Assembly (NCBI GenBank): GCA_051294375.1
Contig: CM119264.1
Span: forward strand, 16,837,245-16,901,244
From: Paraspadella gotoi
Lineage: Eukaryota > Chaetognatha
DNA: 64,000 nucleotides
Reading direction: 5' to 3'
The notes under the pieces were generated by a model that worked only from the letters and a program-made list of their open reading frames with translations, was not told the DNA's origin and did no database searches. Both the position numbers and the translations under genes were made by a program. Every line of letters starts with the position of its first letter. The first letter of the stretch is position 1. Shown in pieces: positions 40,254 to 56,329 of the stretch.

Positions 40254-43200
40254 TCATCGAGTTCTGAATCCAATAATTTTTTTCACGTCACAAAGTGTCC
40301 GCGCCGCGATTTCCCTGGCACGTAACGCGCCGTCGTCAAGAACGTCGTCCAAATAGTCTTTGTTTTCCAGAAGATTAAGCGTTCGTTTTCGTATAGGTGC
40401 CAAGTGTTCTATCACACTTTCACTAGTGGCTTCTTTCAAAAGCACCTTTCCATTCATTTCTTCGCAAGCCCGTATGGCTACGTCCCGCTTGAGTCCAGAG
40501 AAAATGGCGTAAAGATCAATAAGGTTGGATACGCCGGGACGCAGTTCAGGTTCGTAACTGTTCGCCCGAGTAGAGTCCGTCACAGCTTTTTTAATTTTCT
40601 CCCTATAAAACGCAATTATAATTTTAACTAACAACCGAGGATAATAACAGTAAATGTTTCTGCAAGTAAAAACCTTATGCTGTCCGGTGTGTCGATGAGA
40701 TGAATTCTGCTCATATCGTCGTTTTCGCTCTTGCTCATCTTTTTGTTCGGTTGTGTAAGGCTCTTAAGTTTAGGAAAGTCTCCAATCAACGGAGTAACAT
40801 GAGAAAAAAATCCCGGAGCGAAGGCGTTGTTGAAGGAATCTTTGATGTCGTTTGTTAAATTGACATGGGAAATTTGATCAGCCCCGACGGGAACATGAGT
40901 AGCTAAAAAAACGCCGATTGTCATACAGGATAGAGAAAAAAGTAAAGCAGAGGCAAATTAAGAGATTTCACCTTCGGATTAAAAAAAACTTGGCATAATA
41001 TAAAAAATTTAACCTTTAAAAAGCAAAATGTCGGCAGCTTGCAGGACGGGATAAATCAGAAGCCCCAACTGATGCGGTTCTTCTTCCTCAGAAGCAGCTT
41101 TGCTTTTGAACTGAGGTTGGTGGCGCAGCTTGTTGTGAGAAGTCAACGTGCCCAGAATCCAGCATAATTCAGAATGTTCGTGAAGGTCGGATTGTACGTA
41201 GAGCAAGCATCTGATTTAATAAAAAAAAACAAAAAAACGGTAATTACCTATAATATACTTGTCTAATAGGGCGAAGTGATGAAAGTTTGGAATTAAAATT
41301 TAGCAGTTATCTCTTGAAAACTATCTTATTAGTCGGATCTGCTTATCAGCAGATCCCGACTCTATATACTCACTTGTCGGTCCGTCGGTCCGCGCCCCCT
41401 CAATATTGTCGGGGAATAACTTATATCACGTCAGAACATCGAATTATGATAAATTATGCAAAAAAAAATGATGTCCCGTTTCCGTCGTCCCCTTAGCAAA
41501 AAACACCAATACTCGTGATTGGATGGATGGATTTGAATAAAATTTTGTGTGTGGATAGCTAAGTGTGTGATTGAGCTGGATATGAAGTTTCGATGGAATC
41601 GTCCAAGTGGAAATGATTTAAATGGAAAAAACAAAAAAAATATATTCACTATTTGAACACCAATTGCTCATGAGTGGATGGGCTGATTGACCTGGAATTT
41701 TGTATGTGGGTAGGAAAGTGTGTGATTGAACAGGAAATCAAGTTTCGATGGAATAGTTTGAGTGGAAATGAGTTTAAATGGAAAAAAAACAAAAAACCTG
41801 TTTCACTAATTGATTATGCTTCTTTTTCCTTTTATATTAAATGTATATGCAGGATGTATTAATAAATAAAATAATTAATCAGTTAATTAATCAATTAGTA
41901 AATAAATTAATCAATAATTAATTAATTAGTCAATCTATCCGTCCATCCGTCCCACCTTAGCAAAAAGCTCCAATAACTCGTGATTGGCTGGTTGGATTGG
42001 AATTAAATTTTGTGTGTGGGTAGGAAAGTGTGTGATAAAGCTGGATAAGTTTCGATGGAATCGTGTGAGTGGAAATTAGTTTAAATGGAAAAAACATAAT
42101 TCGCATTTACTAAAATCTTTTTACTTATTTAACAATAAATACTCTAATTAATCATAATTGGATGGATAGATAGAGTTGAAATTTTGTGTGTGGGTAGGAA
42201 AATTTGTGACGAAGCTTGATATAAAGTTTCGGTGGAAACGTACCAGTGGAAATGAGTTTAAATGAAAAAAATATGAGTCACATTTACTTGAATCTTTTTA
42301 TTTATTTTAACCCATGATAGATTGAGATGAAATTTTGTGAGCCGGTAGGAAAGTGAGTGAAGAAGCTAGATATAAAGTTTTGACGGAAGCAAGTTGAAAA
42401 AATGATGCAAGTTAAAAGCATAAGGATCGTCGCAATTGCATAAAAAGAGAGAGAGAGAGAGAAAGTGAGAAAGAGAGAGAGAGAAAGTGAGAGAGAGAGA
42501 GAGAGTGAGAGAAGGAGACAAAATAAAATAGAGGATATTTGTTTGTTTTGATAAAATGTAAACAAAACATTTAATAACTGTCCTGACTCAATTTTAAGGA
42601 CATCGATGATGACAAGCTAAATATAAATTATAATTAATTATTAAAATTAATTAATTAAATAATTAATCGATTAATTAATTAATCGATTAATTAATTAATC
42701 GATTAATTAATTATCGTAGGCGGATCCGACATTGTTTGCTCAAACTTGTTAATGAACACTAATCTCCAGTTATTTTTCTAATATAGTAGCCCAGTCAGCT
42801 TATTTTGAATATACCAGGAGAGCCACCGAAACTGACCCCAATAAAACTAATAGCTCTGTAACCAATTCGAATATAAATTTTATTGAGAGCGCAATACAAT
42901 CATAAAACAAGTTTGCATCGGACGAGCGAAATATTTCGAGATCAACATTTTACGCAACTTAACAATTCATTGATTATCTCTTCACCTTATGGAATTAAAA
43001 CCTCTACCATGATGAAAAAAAAATTGTCGCCGTTTGGAAAAGTCGGTTAATTTCATTGTCAAATATATTTTTTGGCCATTAAATAAGTTTTAATATGTAA
43101 TATGACCTCCCTAGGACTGAATAAAAATATTATTTCTCAACAGCATAAAATTATTTATTGCATACAATTACTTCCAAAAGAGGTCGTCTAACTGTTTTCA

Positions 43201-44472
43201 CCTCTTTTTGATCAAGAAGACTACTCATATTATTATTAATATTATATCTTTAACATAATATTTTTTATCAGATTTTGAGCAAAAAATGGTCTTTGATCCC
43301 TTATAAAGTAAACCAGGCTTGAGTTGTTGCTACATAATGTGATGATGCATTGTTTTTCCCTTCAACAAAATATTTGATTTATTTTTAACTCGTTTGATAC
43401 TTCGTTCGAAAATTAATAAAAAGAAAAAGAAAAAAAAACCGAATGATTGATGCGATAACGAATAATTGATAAAATAATAATTGTAATAGTAATTGATTGA
43501 GTGATTGATGTATTAGTAATTTAATGATCGATATAATAATAATAATTGAAAGATAGATGTAATAATAATTAAATATAGATATAATAATAATTGAATGATA
43601 AATATAATAATACTTAATTAATTATGGATGCGATAATAATCATTCATAGATACGATGATAATCATTCATTGATGCGATGATAATCATTTATTTGAAGTAC
43701 TATCCTTATATATTATATAATGTAAAAATTACAAAAGTTTTTTAAAATTTTTTTTAAATTTAAATTTTAACCGTCTAAATTTTATTTTCGTCGACCGCGG
43801 TTATGGTGGCTTCTGAAAAATCATTTAAAAATACTTATTTAAAAAAAATATTACCCAATTACCTTAACCCTAAACCCTCCTGACCCTAACCACTCCTATA
43901 TCACCCTTAACCCTAACCCCGGTCGGCGAGAGTAAAAGTAACCCGAATAAATTATAGTATTTTTATGGGTTTATATTTTGATGTTCTTTATGCAAATTTT
44001 ATTATCCAATCTCCATCTTAAGAGCGCATTTAAAAAAAAATTTCATACTTTTTATTAATTGAGGTACTACCTTGTGGGATCGAGACCACATCCAATCAAA
44101 GTGGCGACGAGTTCGTAAACACCGCGACGCAAGTCTTCTGGATTCTGTCTAACGGTGATAGCGTGCATGTCGACGATACTAAAGATGCTACGTCCATCGT
44201 TCTGGAAAACTTTTAAATTGTACACTTAAGCTGATGTAGGCGGATTAGCTTGTCAAAAGATTAAAAGAACAAGTTTCCACCTGCAGATCGATCCAATGCC
44301 GAACTGCACCTAGATAATTTCCCAAATGAATCCGCCCAGTTGGTTGTACTCCGGAATAGATCAGTTTCGAAAAGGCGGGAGAAGAGGCGTCGAAGCTACA
44401 TAGTCGGACGGGAAGATTTTTATATATCGTCCGCGCGACGTACAACGTTTGGCTCTTATAAAAAGTCCACAT
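40254..44472 (-). CDS. WARS2: Mitochondrial tryptophanyl-tRNA synthetase
   Basis: Five exons join in phase to 365 residues: 44281-44472, 44071-44201, 41014-41210, 40674-40902, 40254-40602 (human WARS2 has 360). It is a class Ic synthetase charging mitochondrial tRNA-Trp. The N-terminus is basic and hydrophobic, suiting mitochondrial import. [17 protein letters not shown] is the HIGH-region signature; [20 protein letters not shown] and [12 protein letters not shown] line the Trp pocket; [10 protein letters not shown] carries KMSKS. Intron 2 is 2.86 kb and holds a full HINE-like element, a degenerate tandem array and a telomere-like stretch. ttttttctgctatcAG lies 10 nt before the ATG; 165 bp separate it from the mitoferrin stop. 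Confidence 0.95.
41329..42750 (-). mobile_element. Full-length HINE-like element, copy D (1.42 kb)
   Basis: In inverted orientation relative to copies A-C. Both ends are intact: the 3' hairpin with TTAGTCGGATCTGC at 41329 and the 5' end CATTGTTTGCTCAAACTTGTT at 42750. It holds about five tandem core units of roughly 150-170 bp, an ATTAATT-rich patch (about 41865-41935), a GA microsatellite (about 42440-42520) and a second AATTAATT palindromic tract (about 42625-42715). It lies in WARS2 intron 2. No coding sequence. Confidence 0.82.
43437..43690. repeat. Degenerate 'aataataattgat' tandem array
   Basis: Irregular repeats of gatgcgataataatcattcat and aataataattgaatgat. It starts 'aaaaccgaatgattgatgcg', nearly the same junction as the satellite in the RPS5 intron at 47760 ('aaaaccgaataattgat'), so both arrays belong to one family. 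Confidence 0.6.
43862..43925. repeat. Telomere-like minisatellite in WARS2 intron 2
   Basis: Units such as CCTTAACCCTAAACCCT and CCCTTAACCCTAACCCC resemble CCCTAA, the C-strand of the TTAGGG telomere repeat common in animals. It ends in CCCCGGTCGGCGAGAGTAAA, the same module that ends the larger array at 57900-58060. Confidence 0.6.
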
Positions 44473-44637
44473 AATTTAAAATCTGATAGCAGAAAAAAGG
44501 AAAAATCTAGAAAAAAAAACAATCACGTTTCATCGAATCGATAAACGGCCAACGGAGAAAACATTTAGTAGGCGGTTTCATTTTTTTTTAATTAGCATGA
44601 AGACTACACGATGCAAACATGACTCATTCCACCGGCG

Positions 44638-46182
44638 TCACTGTATCACAGAAGAATGGCGTGAATTTTGCGTACTGCTAAGCAAGAAGTGTTTACAGAG
44701 TTCGTAACATGACCAGCTAATTGCCGTGGCAGGCATCTGCTGAACCACGCGAGGACGGCAACCCTTGAAAAACCCTAATTTAATACAAAGAATATAGAAA
44801 ATATATAATAAAAGAACAAGAATCATAAATACTAAAGACAAGTACCTCCGATTCCATTGGTGAGATACACGATCCTGAAAGCGTGGAACATTCCCGATAT
44901 TCTCGCTGTTCGCGTGTTGTTGAGTGAGAAACCGGGTCCCGCAGAGGTCGGCGTCTCCGCGCAATGAGGTACAGCGCAGAGTCCTTCAATTAAGGACAAA
45001 TTTAATTAGCACCTACAAATATTTGCGTGTAACCTGTAGTCTTTCATGTAGCCTATACAATCTCCACCTTGCTGGGTGTTGAGCAAAGTTCTGCAAACGT
45101 CTAGGGGCGTTGTGATGGCGGCGGCGACACCACCGGCCACCGCGCCAGAGACCATGTGTGTCATAGGATTGTATTTTCTTTCGTTATTTGTCCATTCTTG
45201 CATTTGTTCATAAATAACGAAATGAGAGACTTGGAAAGGGATATTCATAGTCAAAGCAGTGATGTAGCTTCGGTAGAACGCATGTACTCCTTCTGTCCGA
45301 AAAACCTAACGCAAAAAAAAATTAATAGAAAAAACCTAAGCAAAAACAAATAAGTAATTATTAAAAATTTCAGCATTACAAACCTCCGCAAAGCATTTTC
45401 GACAGTTTTTATACGGACTCTGGAACATCTGCATTCTTTGCTTGACGACTTCGGCGGGATTCATGACTGCGTCATGAAGCAGCGTCGCCGCTCCGCCTGA
45501 AATATATAAAAAATTAGTAATATTTTATGAGCGTTTATGTCCAATATATTAAACACCCATATAAATCATTAATCAATTATATAAAAAAATATTTCGAAGG
45601 TATACAAAAAATTTAAAAACGACGAAAGTCCTACATTTATGTATGTATTACTAAAGAAAATGCGTACCTGCAACAGCATTGGCTATTGGAGACTCCCCGG
45701 GTTTTCCGTGTAGCAATTTGACAGTAAAATCCCGTTTAATTCTTTCGTAACAAGCAAAGTACAAAGCATGGGCGGGGCCAGCGCCACAGAACACAGATTG
45801 CACTCCCCTCATGGTGTGCGGAAGTCCCTCCGTGGACGAAATTTTCCGCAAGGCGTCTAGGAAAAATGGATTCAAAGGGTTAAGAAACAGAAAACCAAGG
45901 AATTGAAGAAATACCTAATAATAAATGAATAATTGTAGCACCTGTTATTGACTTATAATTGGTCTCCGGGTGAGTCTTTATACACATCATCCTCGTCTTG
46001 ACGACGTCGACAGGGTACATTATGCAGTGTTCGGCGATGCCGGCCAAAGATCCCGCTAACATGTGGTGAGACATTGGGCTCTCGGGCGGAAGCGACTCGT
46101 ACGGGTCATCTTCCTCTAACATGACTACGTCAAGTTGACGAGAAGCATTATTTAAAAAGGAAGCATTCGGGTTATACTCCAT
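44638..46182 (-). CDS. SLC25A37/28-like: Mitoferrin-type mitochondrial iron carrier (SLC25A28/37)
   Basis: Six exons join in phase to 351 residues: 45942-46182, 45668-45856, 45384-45496, 45068-45305, 44846-44983, 44638-44774. It is an inner-membrane carrier importing ferrous iron for heme and Fe-S synthesis. Three carrier repeats each show PxDxxKxR-type motifs: [22 protein letters not shown] and [42 protein letters not shown] and [20 protein letters not shown] fit the mitoferrin subfamily. In the donor choice for 45068, G|GTGGAG keeps the frame, whereas a GT 40 bp later does not. The gap to RPS5 is 342 bp, and ctttgttaacAG lies 33 nt before the ATG. Confidence 0.93.
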
Positions 46183-46524
46183 TTGTTTAAGTCACACACA
46201 TCTGCCGTTTTATACCTGTTAACAAAGATTAAGCTGGATGTTTAAGAAAGTCTGGAAGTGTTCTGACGATAAGAATGATCCGCACATGACTAGTTTTTGT
46301 TTACAGTTTTTATTTCTTTTTGGCTTATGAAAGTTGAGGCATAATCCTTAATTTTCTGTAGTTGATCAATCTAAAATGAAATTAAGTGCTGTCGCTTGAA
46401 CTCTTTTAGACGAGAAAAAATAATTTTCAATTCTAACAAAATACGAAGGATCCAAAAATCGGGATATTTCTGAAAGGAATTTTTTTTCCATTACAAATTA
46501 AATTTTACTCGAGTTTCTACAGAT

Positions 46525-50166
<3,642 letters not shown>

Positions 50167-50357
50167 TTTGGATCCTTTTAACTAAAACTAAAATATAATG
50201 AAACAATAAAGAGCAAGACGGTCTACAGGGATTGGTTAATATAAACTACTAAGTAAATATTAAATGAAAAGGGAAAAATTACAGAAATAAAAAAATACGC
50301 GAAATTAATATGCTGTAAAATGTTTATATTTAAATTGGTATTCGGATTTATAAAATC

Positions 50358-53175
50358 TTAAGGATCGCTCGGTTTCTGGCACCCATCTCCAGAAGGCGAA
50401 CTTTCTTTCTTCGGTTCGTCGCATTTCGGAGATTCAGAGCTGTTGGCGCAGTTGGCGTTAGCGGCAAGAGGTTGCGCCACGGGAATAACGGGGGCGGGTG
50501 TCGCGGAAATTGCGTTAGGAGTAGAATCGAGGCAATTTGGCGTCTCGGTAATCGATTCTTCCTTCGATCCTGGCGCGGTGGATTCCTGCACTGAGACAGG
50601 TTGCTCAGACGAATCGCTCGGCGACGTTTCGTCAGGCTCAGGAGGTTCAGAAGGCGCGGTCGAAGGCGCGCTGGACAGCTGGTTTTGCTCTTCTACGAGT
50701 GTCTCGCGGGAAGAAACATCATCCGTAGTGTCGAGTTGCGACTCAGATGTCTTAGTCTCCGCCACCTCAGCATTTGACTCCGGCGGCGTCGGCATCGAAG
50801 GAGCCCCAGAAGGGATGGAATTTTGAGAGGCTTCCACGGGCGACGACGAAGAAGGTTCGGACGGCGTCGTGAGAGGACCGTTCGACGTCCCGGAAGAGGC
50901 GGCCGATGGTAATGCAGACGGGGTAGAAGGGCCCATTGGCGTTTTTGGGGGTGCTGCGTCAGGAATACCAACCGTCGAAGGCCCAGGGATAACTTCGTTA
51001 GGGGAAGATGCAGATGAAGTGCTAGTGGGACCCGCTGTGCTGGAGAGAACGATCTTAGAAGCGCCCGCCACCGCTAAAAAAATCATCTTAAATAGTAAGC
51101 ACGCAATAAAAAACATTTTGACGAGCAAGTACGTACCCATTGAAGCCCTTTTCTCATTATATGCATTTTTGATGGCATCACAATGCTTCCGATAGAATTC
51201 GTCGCACTGCTCTTTTGTTACTTTAAAGTCGCATTGCTTGCTATACTCATCGTTAAACTTCTCGGCTGCTTCCAGGAATTTTCGCTTTTTATTTTCGTGT
51301 TTTTCCTCTAACTGGAAAGCGAGAATAATTAATTAGTAATTGCAACATAAAATAACTTTGAGAAAGGTTTTTATGGCATTGTGGCAACACATTCACGATA
51401 GCCACCCGCCTGAGTCCATCAGCGAACTCCCGGCGTCGTAAGAGCGAGAATTCTCTCTTCCCACCAAGCGGTCTTGAGTTCGCGCTTCATTGGTGTCAAT
51501 GCTAGTACAAGGTGACACACGACAGCCCGCCGCTAAAAAAACAAGTTTNNNNNNNNNNCGACTAAAAATTTCATTTGCAAACTTGTAGAGATTTTTTCTG
51601 TAGTAAAGACCTAAATCATTTATTTATATATCCAAATTTTATATTGATTTGACTCGGCAATGAGCGGAGAAAAGTTGCCTTCAAAATCGTGTTTCATTTT
51701 AAAACTCCTTTTTTTCCTTTCAATCTGTTTGTATAACTTTTTAAATATTTAAAAAAAAAATTAAATATATGAAGAGAATGGCATAATTAAAAATACTATA
51801 ATTTCAAAATTAGCCTATTCATAATAACCAATCAATATAAAATTTGAATATATAAATGATTTAGGTTTTTACTACAAAAAAAATCTTTCAGATTAAAAAA
51901 ATCTGTATAAGTTTGAAAATAACGATTTTTTTTAGCGGCGGGATGTCGTGTGTCACCTTGTAAGCGGGACGGGAGATCTAACCCGCCTGTAGTGGCGGAC
52001 TACAGTCAGATCCAAAGTTCTGAAACTAGCAAATAACAGGCGGCAATTTGTCCTGTGGCACTAAAACATAATGTAAAAAAATTATTACAATCCCAGAAAA
52101 ACGATTTATTGGCAAAAAGCAACGGTGAACGATTAAGAAAAACTGAATGAAGAGAAAAACCTGTTGCAATTCGTTTTCCAGTTTTTCCTGATGCATACTG
52201 AGACTCTGAACCTGACGTTTTAGGATATTCATCCTTTGCGTTGTAACAACAGAACGCGCATCAGGGACCATAGATTCTGAAAAAATCTGTACAAAAAAAA
52301 ATTTGCAAAAAGTCTGTGTAAAAATAATTCGATGCCCATTTTTAATAAAATTTCGCAGTGAAAAACCTCGTTGACGAGAAGATGATTGCGAGAATATCTT
52401 GCTGATGCAGAGTGCTTGATAGAGAAACCGTCACTGTTATCGTCGTCGTCGTCAGCGGCAGGAATAAGAGCCACTTTTGGGAAGTCTGCGTTCTTACTGG
52501 CGGACTGCTTTTGATGCTGTGAGGACGTCGTGGTGGATTCGTCGTTGTTTGCAGTTGCGCTGAAACGAAAGAAATAATTAAGGATAATAGGGAAGACGGG
52601 GTGAAGCGCGCCAAATAAAAACCAACAGTTAAATTACTTCTTTTTGTCTCTCAGGTAAGCTTGATATTCCGCCGATTGATGATAGGCTTTTAGAGCGATT
52701 GCGTAGTCGGCCTTTTCGGCTTCCCATTCTTCTACCAATTCTTGTTTCTCTTCGTCAGTCACTTCCCTCCACATTGATCCCACGATTTTACCTATGATAA
52801 TGATTTAATGAATCAAAAACATTTAAGTCCCGAGAGTAACTTACAATTTCGGCAATCAAGTAACATTAACTTACCAATCTCCCATAGCTTGAGATCAGGA
52901 TGTTTTGCTTTGACAGAATCCCACACTTTTTTACTATACCGCATATACGGCATCAATGGTTTTTCCGGAGGCTTCGGGGGTTTAGCAGTGTGCAAAACAC
53001 TCGGCCTTGATCCCAACTTGGCGGGACTAAAAGCCGGACTCGCATTCTCATTGTGAACGAAAGGGCTACTCGCTTGAGAAGTATTGGAAAATGATTGAGC
53101 GTTCGCAACCATTTTTGTTGGTGTGAAGTTGTTCGAAATTTGACCAACAATTCGATAATTCATGGGAAGAGCCAT
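50358..53175 (-). CDS. SMARCE1: BAF57 subunit of SWI/SNF chromatin remodelling complex
   Basis: Six exons join in phase to 554 residues: 52875-53175, 52638-52791, 52367-52559, 52161-52286, 51137-51311, 50358-51073. Residues about 65-150 form the HMG box ([60 protein letters not shown]). The BAF57-specific block follows: [40 protein letters not shown] and a coiled coil ([35 protein letters not shown]). The C-terminal 238 residues are a Pro/Ser/Thr/Glu-rich tail unlike the acidic vertebrate tail in detail. Intron 4 carries a transposon and the only assembly gap. gactttcatAG lies 9 nt before the ATG; 191 bp separate its stop from the RPS5 start. Confidence 0.94.
51508..51960. mobile_element. TA-flanked inverted-repeat MITE with assembly gap
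   Basis: Ends read CAAGGTGACACACGACAGCC and, inward from the right, CAAGGTGACACACGACATCC, both followed by CGCCGCTAAAAAAA; TA flanks both sides. It lies in SMARCE1 intron 4 and contains ten N at 51549-51558. The left end recurs alone at 56567 inside another element. Confidence 0.72.
51549..51558. other. Assembly gap (10 N)
   Basis: Immediately left is AACAAGTTT and immediately right CGACTAAAAA. These are the outermost bases of the HINE-like family, so the gap probably hides an unassembled copy. Confidence 0.9.
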
Positions 53176-54116
53176 GTCCCTTTTCTATGAAAGTCAATAT
53201 AAAGCGATTAAAAATATACGATAACATTAACTAATAATATCAATCATTTTTTGAAAAAGATGTATTTTTTTTCTTCAGGAAGTTCTTGAAACAAAGCAAT
53301 TTTCTTTTCTGGGAGAATTTTCACAAATGAAGCAAATGGATGGATAAGGGGAATAGTGGATTTTAACCGATCGTTGGCCGCATTAACTTTCTATTAACGT
53401 GATCCCGTGACTACGTACATAAGTAAGAAACTAATGTACAACAATCATCTCTGGCGTATATTACCCGCCTAAAAAAAATTGCCTTTACATCAATTACTAC
53501 ACTTAAGTGCCAAATAATATTTAAAATGACTCAGAATTGCACGTGTTGAACAAATTCAAATAAAAGTGGTACCGACTGATGAAAAGGGTCAGATTGACCG
53601 ATCAAAATTGACTTGCGTCATTATCAATTGTTTTATAACTTGTACAGGTGTTTTTTATGAAAGATATATAAGTTAAATAAATAATAAAATTAAATGTAAA
53701 ATAATTTTATTATTTACGACGTTTTATTAAAATTTTGGACGTTTCGGCTTTTAGAACCATAAACAAGTAAAAACTTTTAAAATCTGAAATTCTGAAAGGA
53801 ATTATGATCCTCATAGAAATCTCCCTAGGCGGTGTCTCGCCTTTTGGTAATAGCAATATTAAAATATAATTAAATAGCTTCTAGTTAAAATCTGAGCTAA
53901 GTTTAAAAAATATATATACCGCTAAAACCAGCATATTAAAAAAAAGGTAATCCTAAATAGTTAGATGAAAAATGAATTTTTGATAGAGTAGAAATATAAT
54001 AAAATATTGGACTAATTATTTAATTTATCAATTTATATGGCAGAATTTTGTTAAAAATTTTTTTAGCTTTTTTTCAGCCCAAAAAATTTATTTGAAGAAG
54101 CGTTCATCAAACTTAC
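53176..54116. other. Spacer between SMARCE1 and its duplicates
   Basis: AT-rich. No gene recognised. Confidence 0.4.
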
Positions 54117-54220
54117 CAATGTCAAACAATTTAAGCTCTGAAAAATCTGCTTTTACTGAATCGAAGACGTTTTTGAAAAGCGCATATACGATGTAAGGGG
54201 CCGTTTTAGAGGATCAGGCG
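54117..54220 (-). pseudogene. Degenerate BAF57-type HMG-box exon
   Basis: Read on the minus strand, PDPLKRPLTSYMRFSK aligns with the start of the SMARCE1 HMG box ([14 protein letters not shown]). The frame then shifts, and NVFDSVKADFSELKLFDIG continues the same alignment up to a splice-donor-like GGTAAG at the position used by both intact copies. The frameshift and the lack of a matching second exon mark it as dead. Confidence 0.7.
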
Positions 54221-54878
54221 AAATTATAGCTCAAGTTTGGTTTTTTTCAATGTTGTGATGTAGCGACCTGAAAATAATACCAGATCCGTCGTCAGGAGAA
54301 TGTGGACCACAAATAAAGTTCATTTTTAATATAAACTTCAGTTTTACTTTATATCCTAAAGTTATAAAACAAAAAAAATTTAAAAAATCAAATGCAAATT
54401 GCACATGTGAGATAAAACCAAAAATAACACTACTGATAATAAAAAATAAAGCTGGATATTACTGGGAAGAGAACAAAATGTTGACACTAATACAGCACAA
54501 TATCAATGAGTAGGAATTAAATGCGAAAGTAAAAAGTAATAAAAGATGCTAATTATGAACGAAGAGGAATTTAGTAATTGGACAGTTTCTCTTGGCATAA
54601 AAAATTGACAACGCTTTCATTCCATCAAACATTTAATACATGACTTAACGAACATGACCTAATCCATCGCTCAAAAGCACCTAGTATCATTACTTGGTTT
54701 GGAAATAGTACACTAATTATTCATATTCAAATACAAGCATGCATAAATTTATTTCAATTTCAAAGGTGCCATTACGTCAAGAATTGACCAAACCTTATTA
54801 AATATAATAAAAACTATATGAATGGCTAATGTAAAATTACTTTTTACCCCCACTGATTTCATTGAAAATAATAGGTTG

Positions 54879-55343
54879 CTATTTCAAATTCTTATGCATC
54901 AAATAGGCCTGATATTCAGCCGATTCATGATAAGCCTTAAGCGCGATGGCGTAATCGGCCTTCTCTACTTTCCATTCCTCTATCAATTCTTGCTTTTCTT
55001 CATCCGCCATTTCTCGCCACATTGATCCGATTATTTTTCCTGCAAAAATGACGTTCATAATAATAATAACAGGGTTATGACACTAATTAATAAGTGTAAG
55101 CTTACCGATTTCGCATAATTTGAGATCAGGATGTTTCGCTTTAACCGAATCCCATACTCTCTTGCTGAAACGCATGTAGGGCACGAGAGGTTTGTCTGGT
55201 GGTCTCAGCGGATTCGTGTTATGCAAAATATTTGGGTTGGCTGCCAAGTCGGATTGGTTGAATGAAGTAGTTCCACTTTCATTGTGCACAAAAGGCCCAC
55301 TCGATTGGGATGAGTCGGAAAATGATTGTGAATTGGAGTCCAT
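54879..55343 (-). CDS. Free-standing BAF57-like HMG-box protein (132 aa)
   Basis: Two exons (55106-55343, 54879-55039) encode 132 residues. The N-terminus parallels SMARCE1 ([19 protein letters not shown] against [19 protein letters not shown]), and a complete HMG box follows ([60 protein letters not shown]). Where SMARCE1 continues into its SWI/SNF-binding region, this gene stops (MHKNLK, stop). The intron position and phase are the same as in SMARCE1. It would bind DNA but lack the coiled coil that joins BAF57 to the complex (inference). A strong ttttttttttatttttaaAG lies 9 nt before the ATG. It is intact, so it may be functional. Confidence 0.85.
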
Positions 55344-56329
55344 CTTTATTTGCTTTAAAAATAAAAAAAAACTTATAAGATTCTCCCTTGCACGATTTTT
55401 GATCTTTGATACAATAAATAAATACAATGTGGCGGAATACATCGATGTATTCGATAGTGAATTGTTGGTATAAAAGAAAAACGACAAAATGTTTTAGCGA
55501 ATATTGGAAATGAAATTCGTAAAGATGTACGTACCGGCGTTTCGGCGATTTACAGATCACTAATAACAGAAAATGCGGCTTCGCATTTTCTTCTTTATTC
55601 GAAGCAGTTCGAATGTCGTACACAGAAGACGGAGCCCGCGACACACGTGTCTTTAAACGAGAATGCAACCACATTCGGAATCAGGCATAAAACAGCCGAA
55701 CATCCGGGGAGCGAGGCTTTTTCTCGGCGCAAGCGTTTTGCCGCTCAGAAGACTAACAGCTCGAAGCGCTCCGCCGGCTTGAGAGAAGACGCCGCGTCTT
55801 TTGTTTCACAGCATCTATCTTTTTCTGTATGGTTTTTAAATATCAACTTAACACTCCGACGTCTTTTGTTTTATTAGGGTTAACCTTACTCAGTAAAGTG
55901 GAATTTGTAAGGTGAAATTTGAATTGAAGCACCTGCTCAAACGAAGATTTAAACATTAAAAAAAAAAAAAATTGAATAGACAAAATTTTTTTAATATTAC
56001 TCTATACCCCATATATTAATTTTTTAATATCTATTTATAAATAGGAATGGCAAAATTTTTTTAAAAATATTTTTATTTTTATGATCAGATTCAGGGAGCT
56101 TGCAAAAACTTGATCACAAGTGGGTGAAAAATATGAAAAACTATTAATAATCATCATCCTTATCATATTTTGATAATTTTATTTATTTTTTTAAATTTTG
56201 ACCAAGAAAAAAAGAATTTTTGAAATTTGTAATTATATTTTTTTTTAGTGACTTGTTATGCTCTATCAGATTTAGAATCCATCAAAAAAAGTTGAGTTTG
56301 ATTTTTAAAAAAAATTATAATTATATAGT
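55344..56329. other. Possible 5' region of the HMG mini-gene and repeats
   Basis: A GC-richer patch at 55600-55810 may be a 5' exon or promoter region of the mini-gene. A 131-codon frame crosses it on the minus strand, without recognisable domain. From about 56010 to 56325 the sequence is a diverged inverted relative of repeat R1. Confidence 0.35.

Noticed and set aside
50443-50826. Plus-strand 127-codon frame
   Set aside because: Antisense shadow of the Pro/Ser/Thr-rich SMARCE1 tail.
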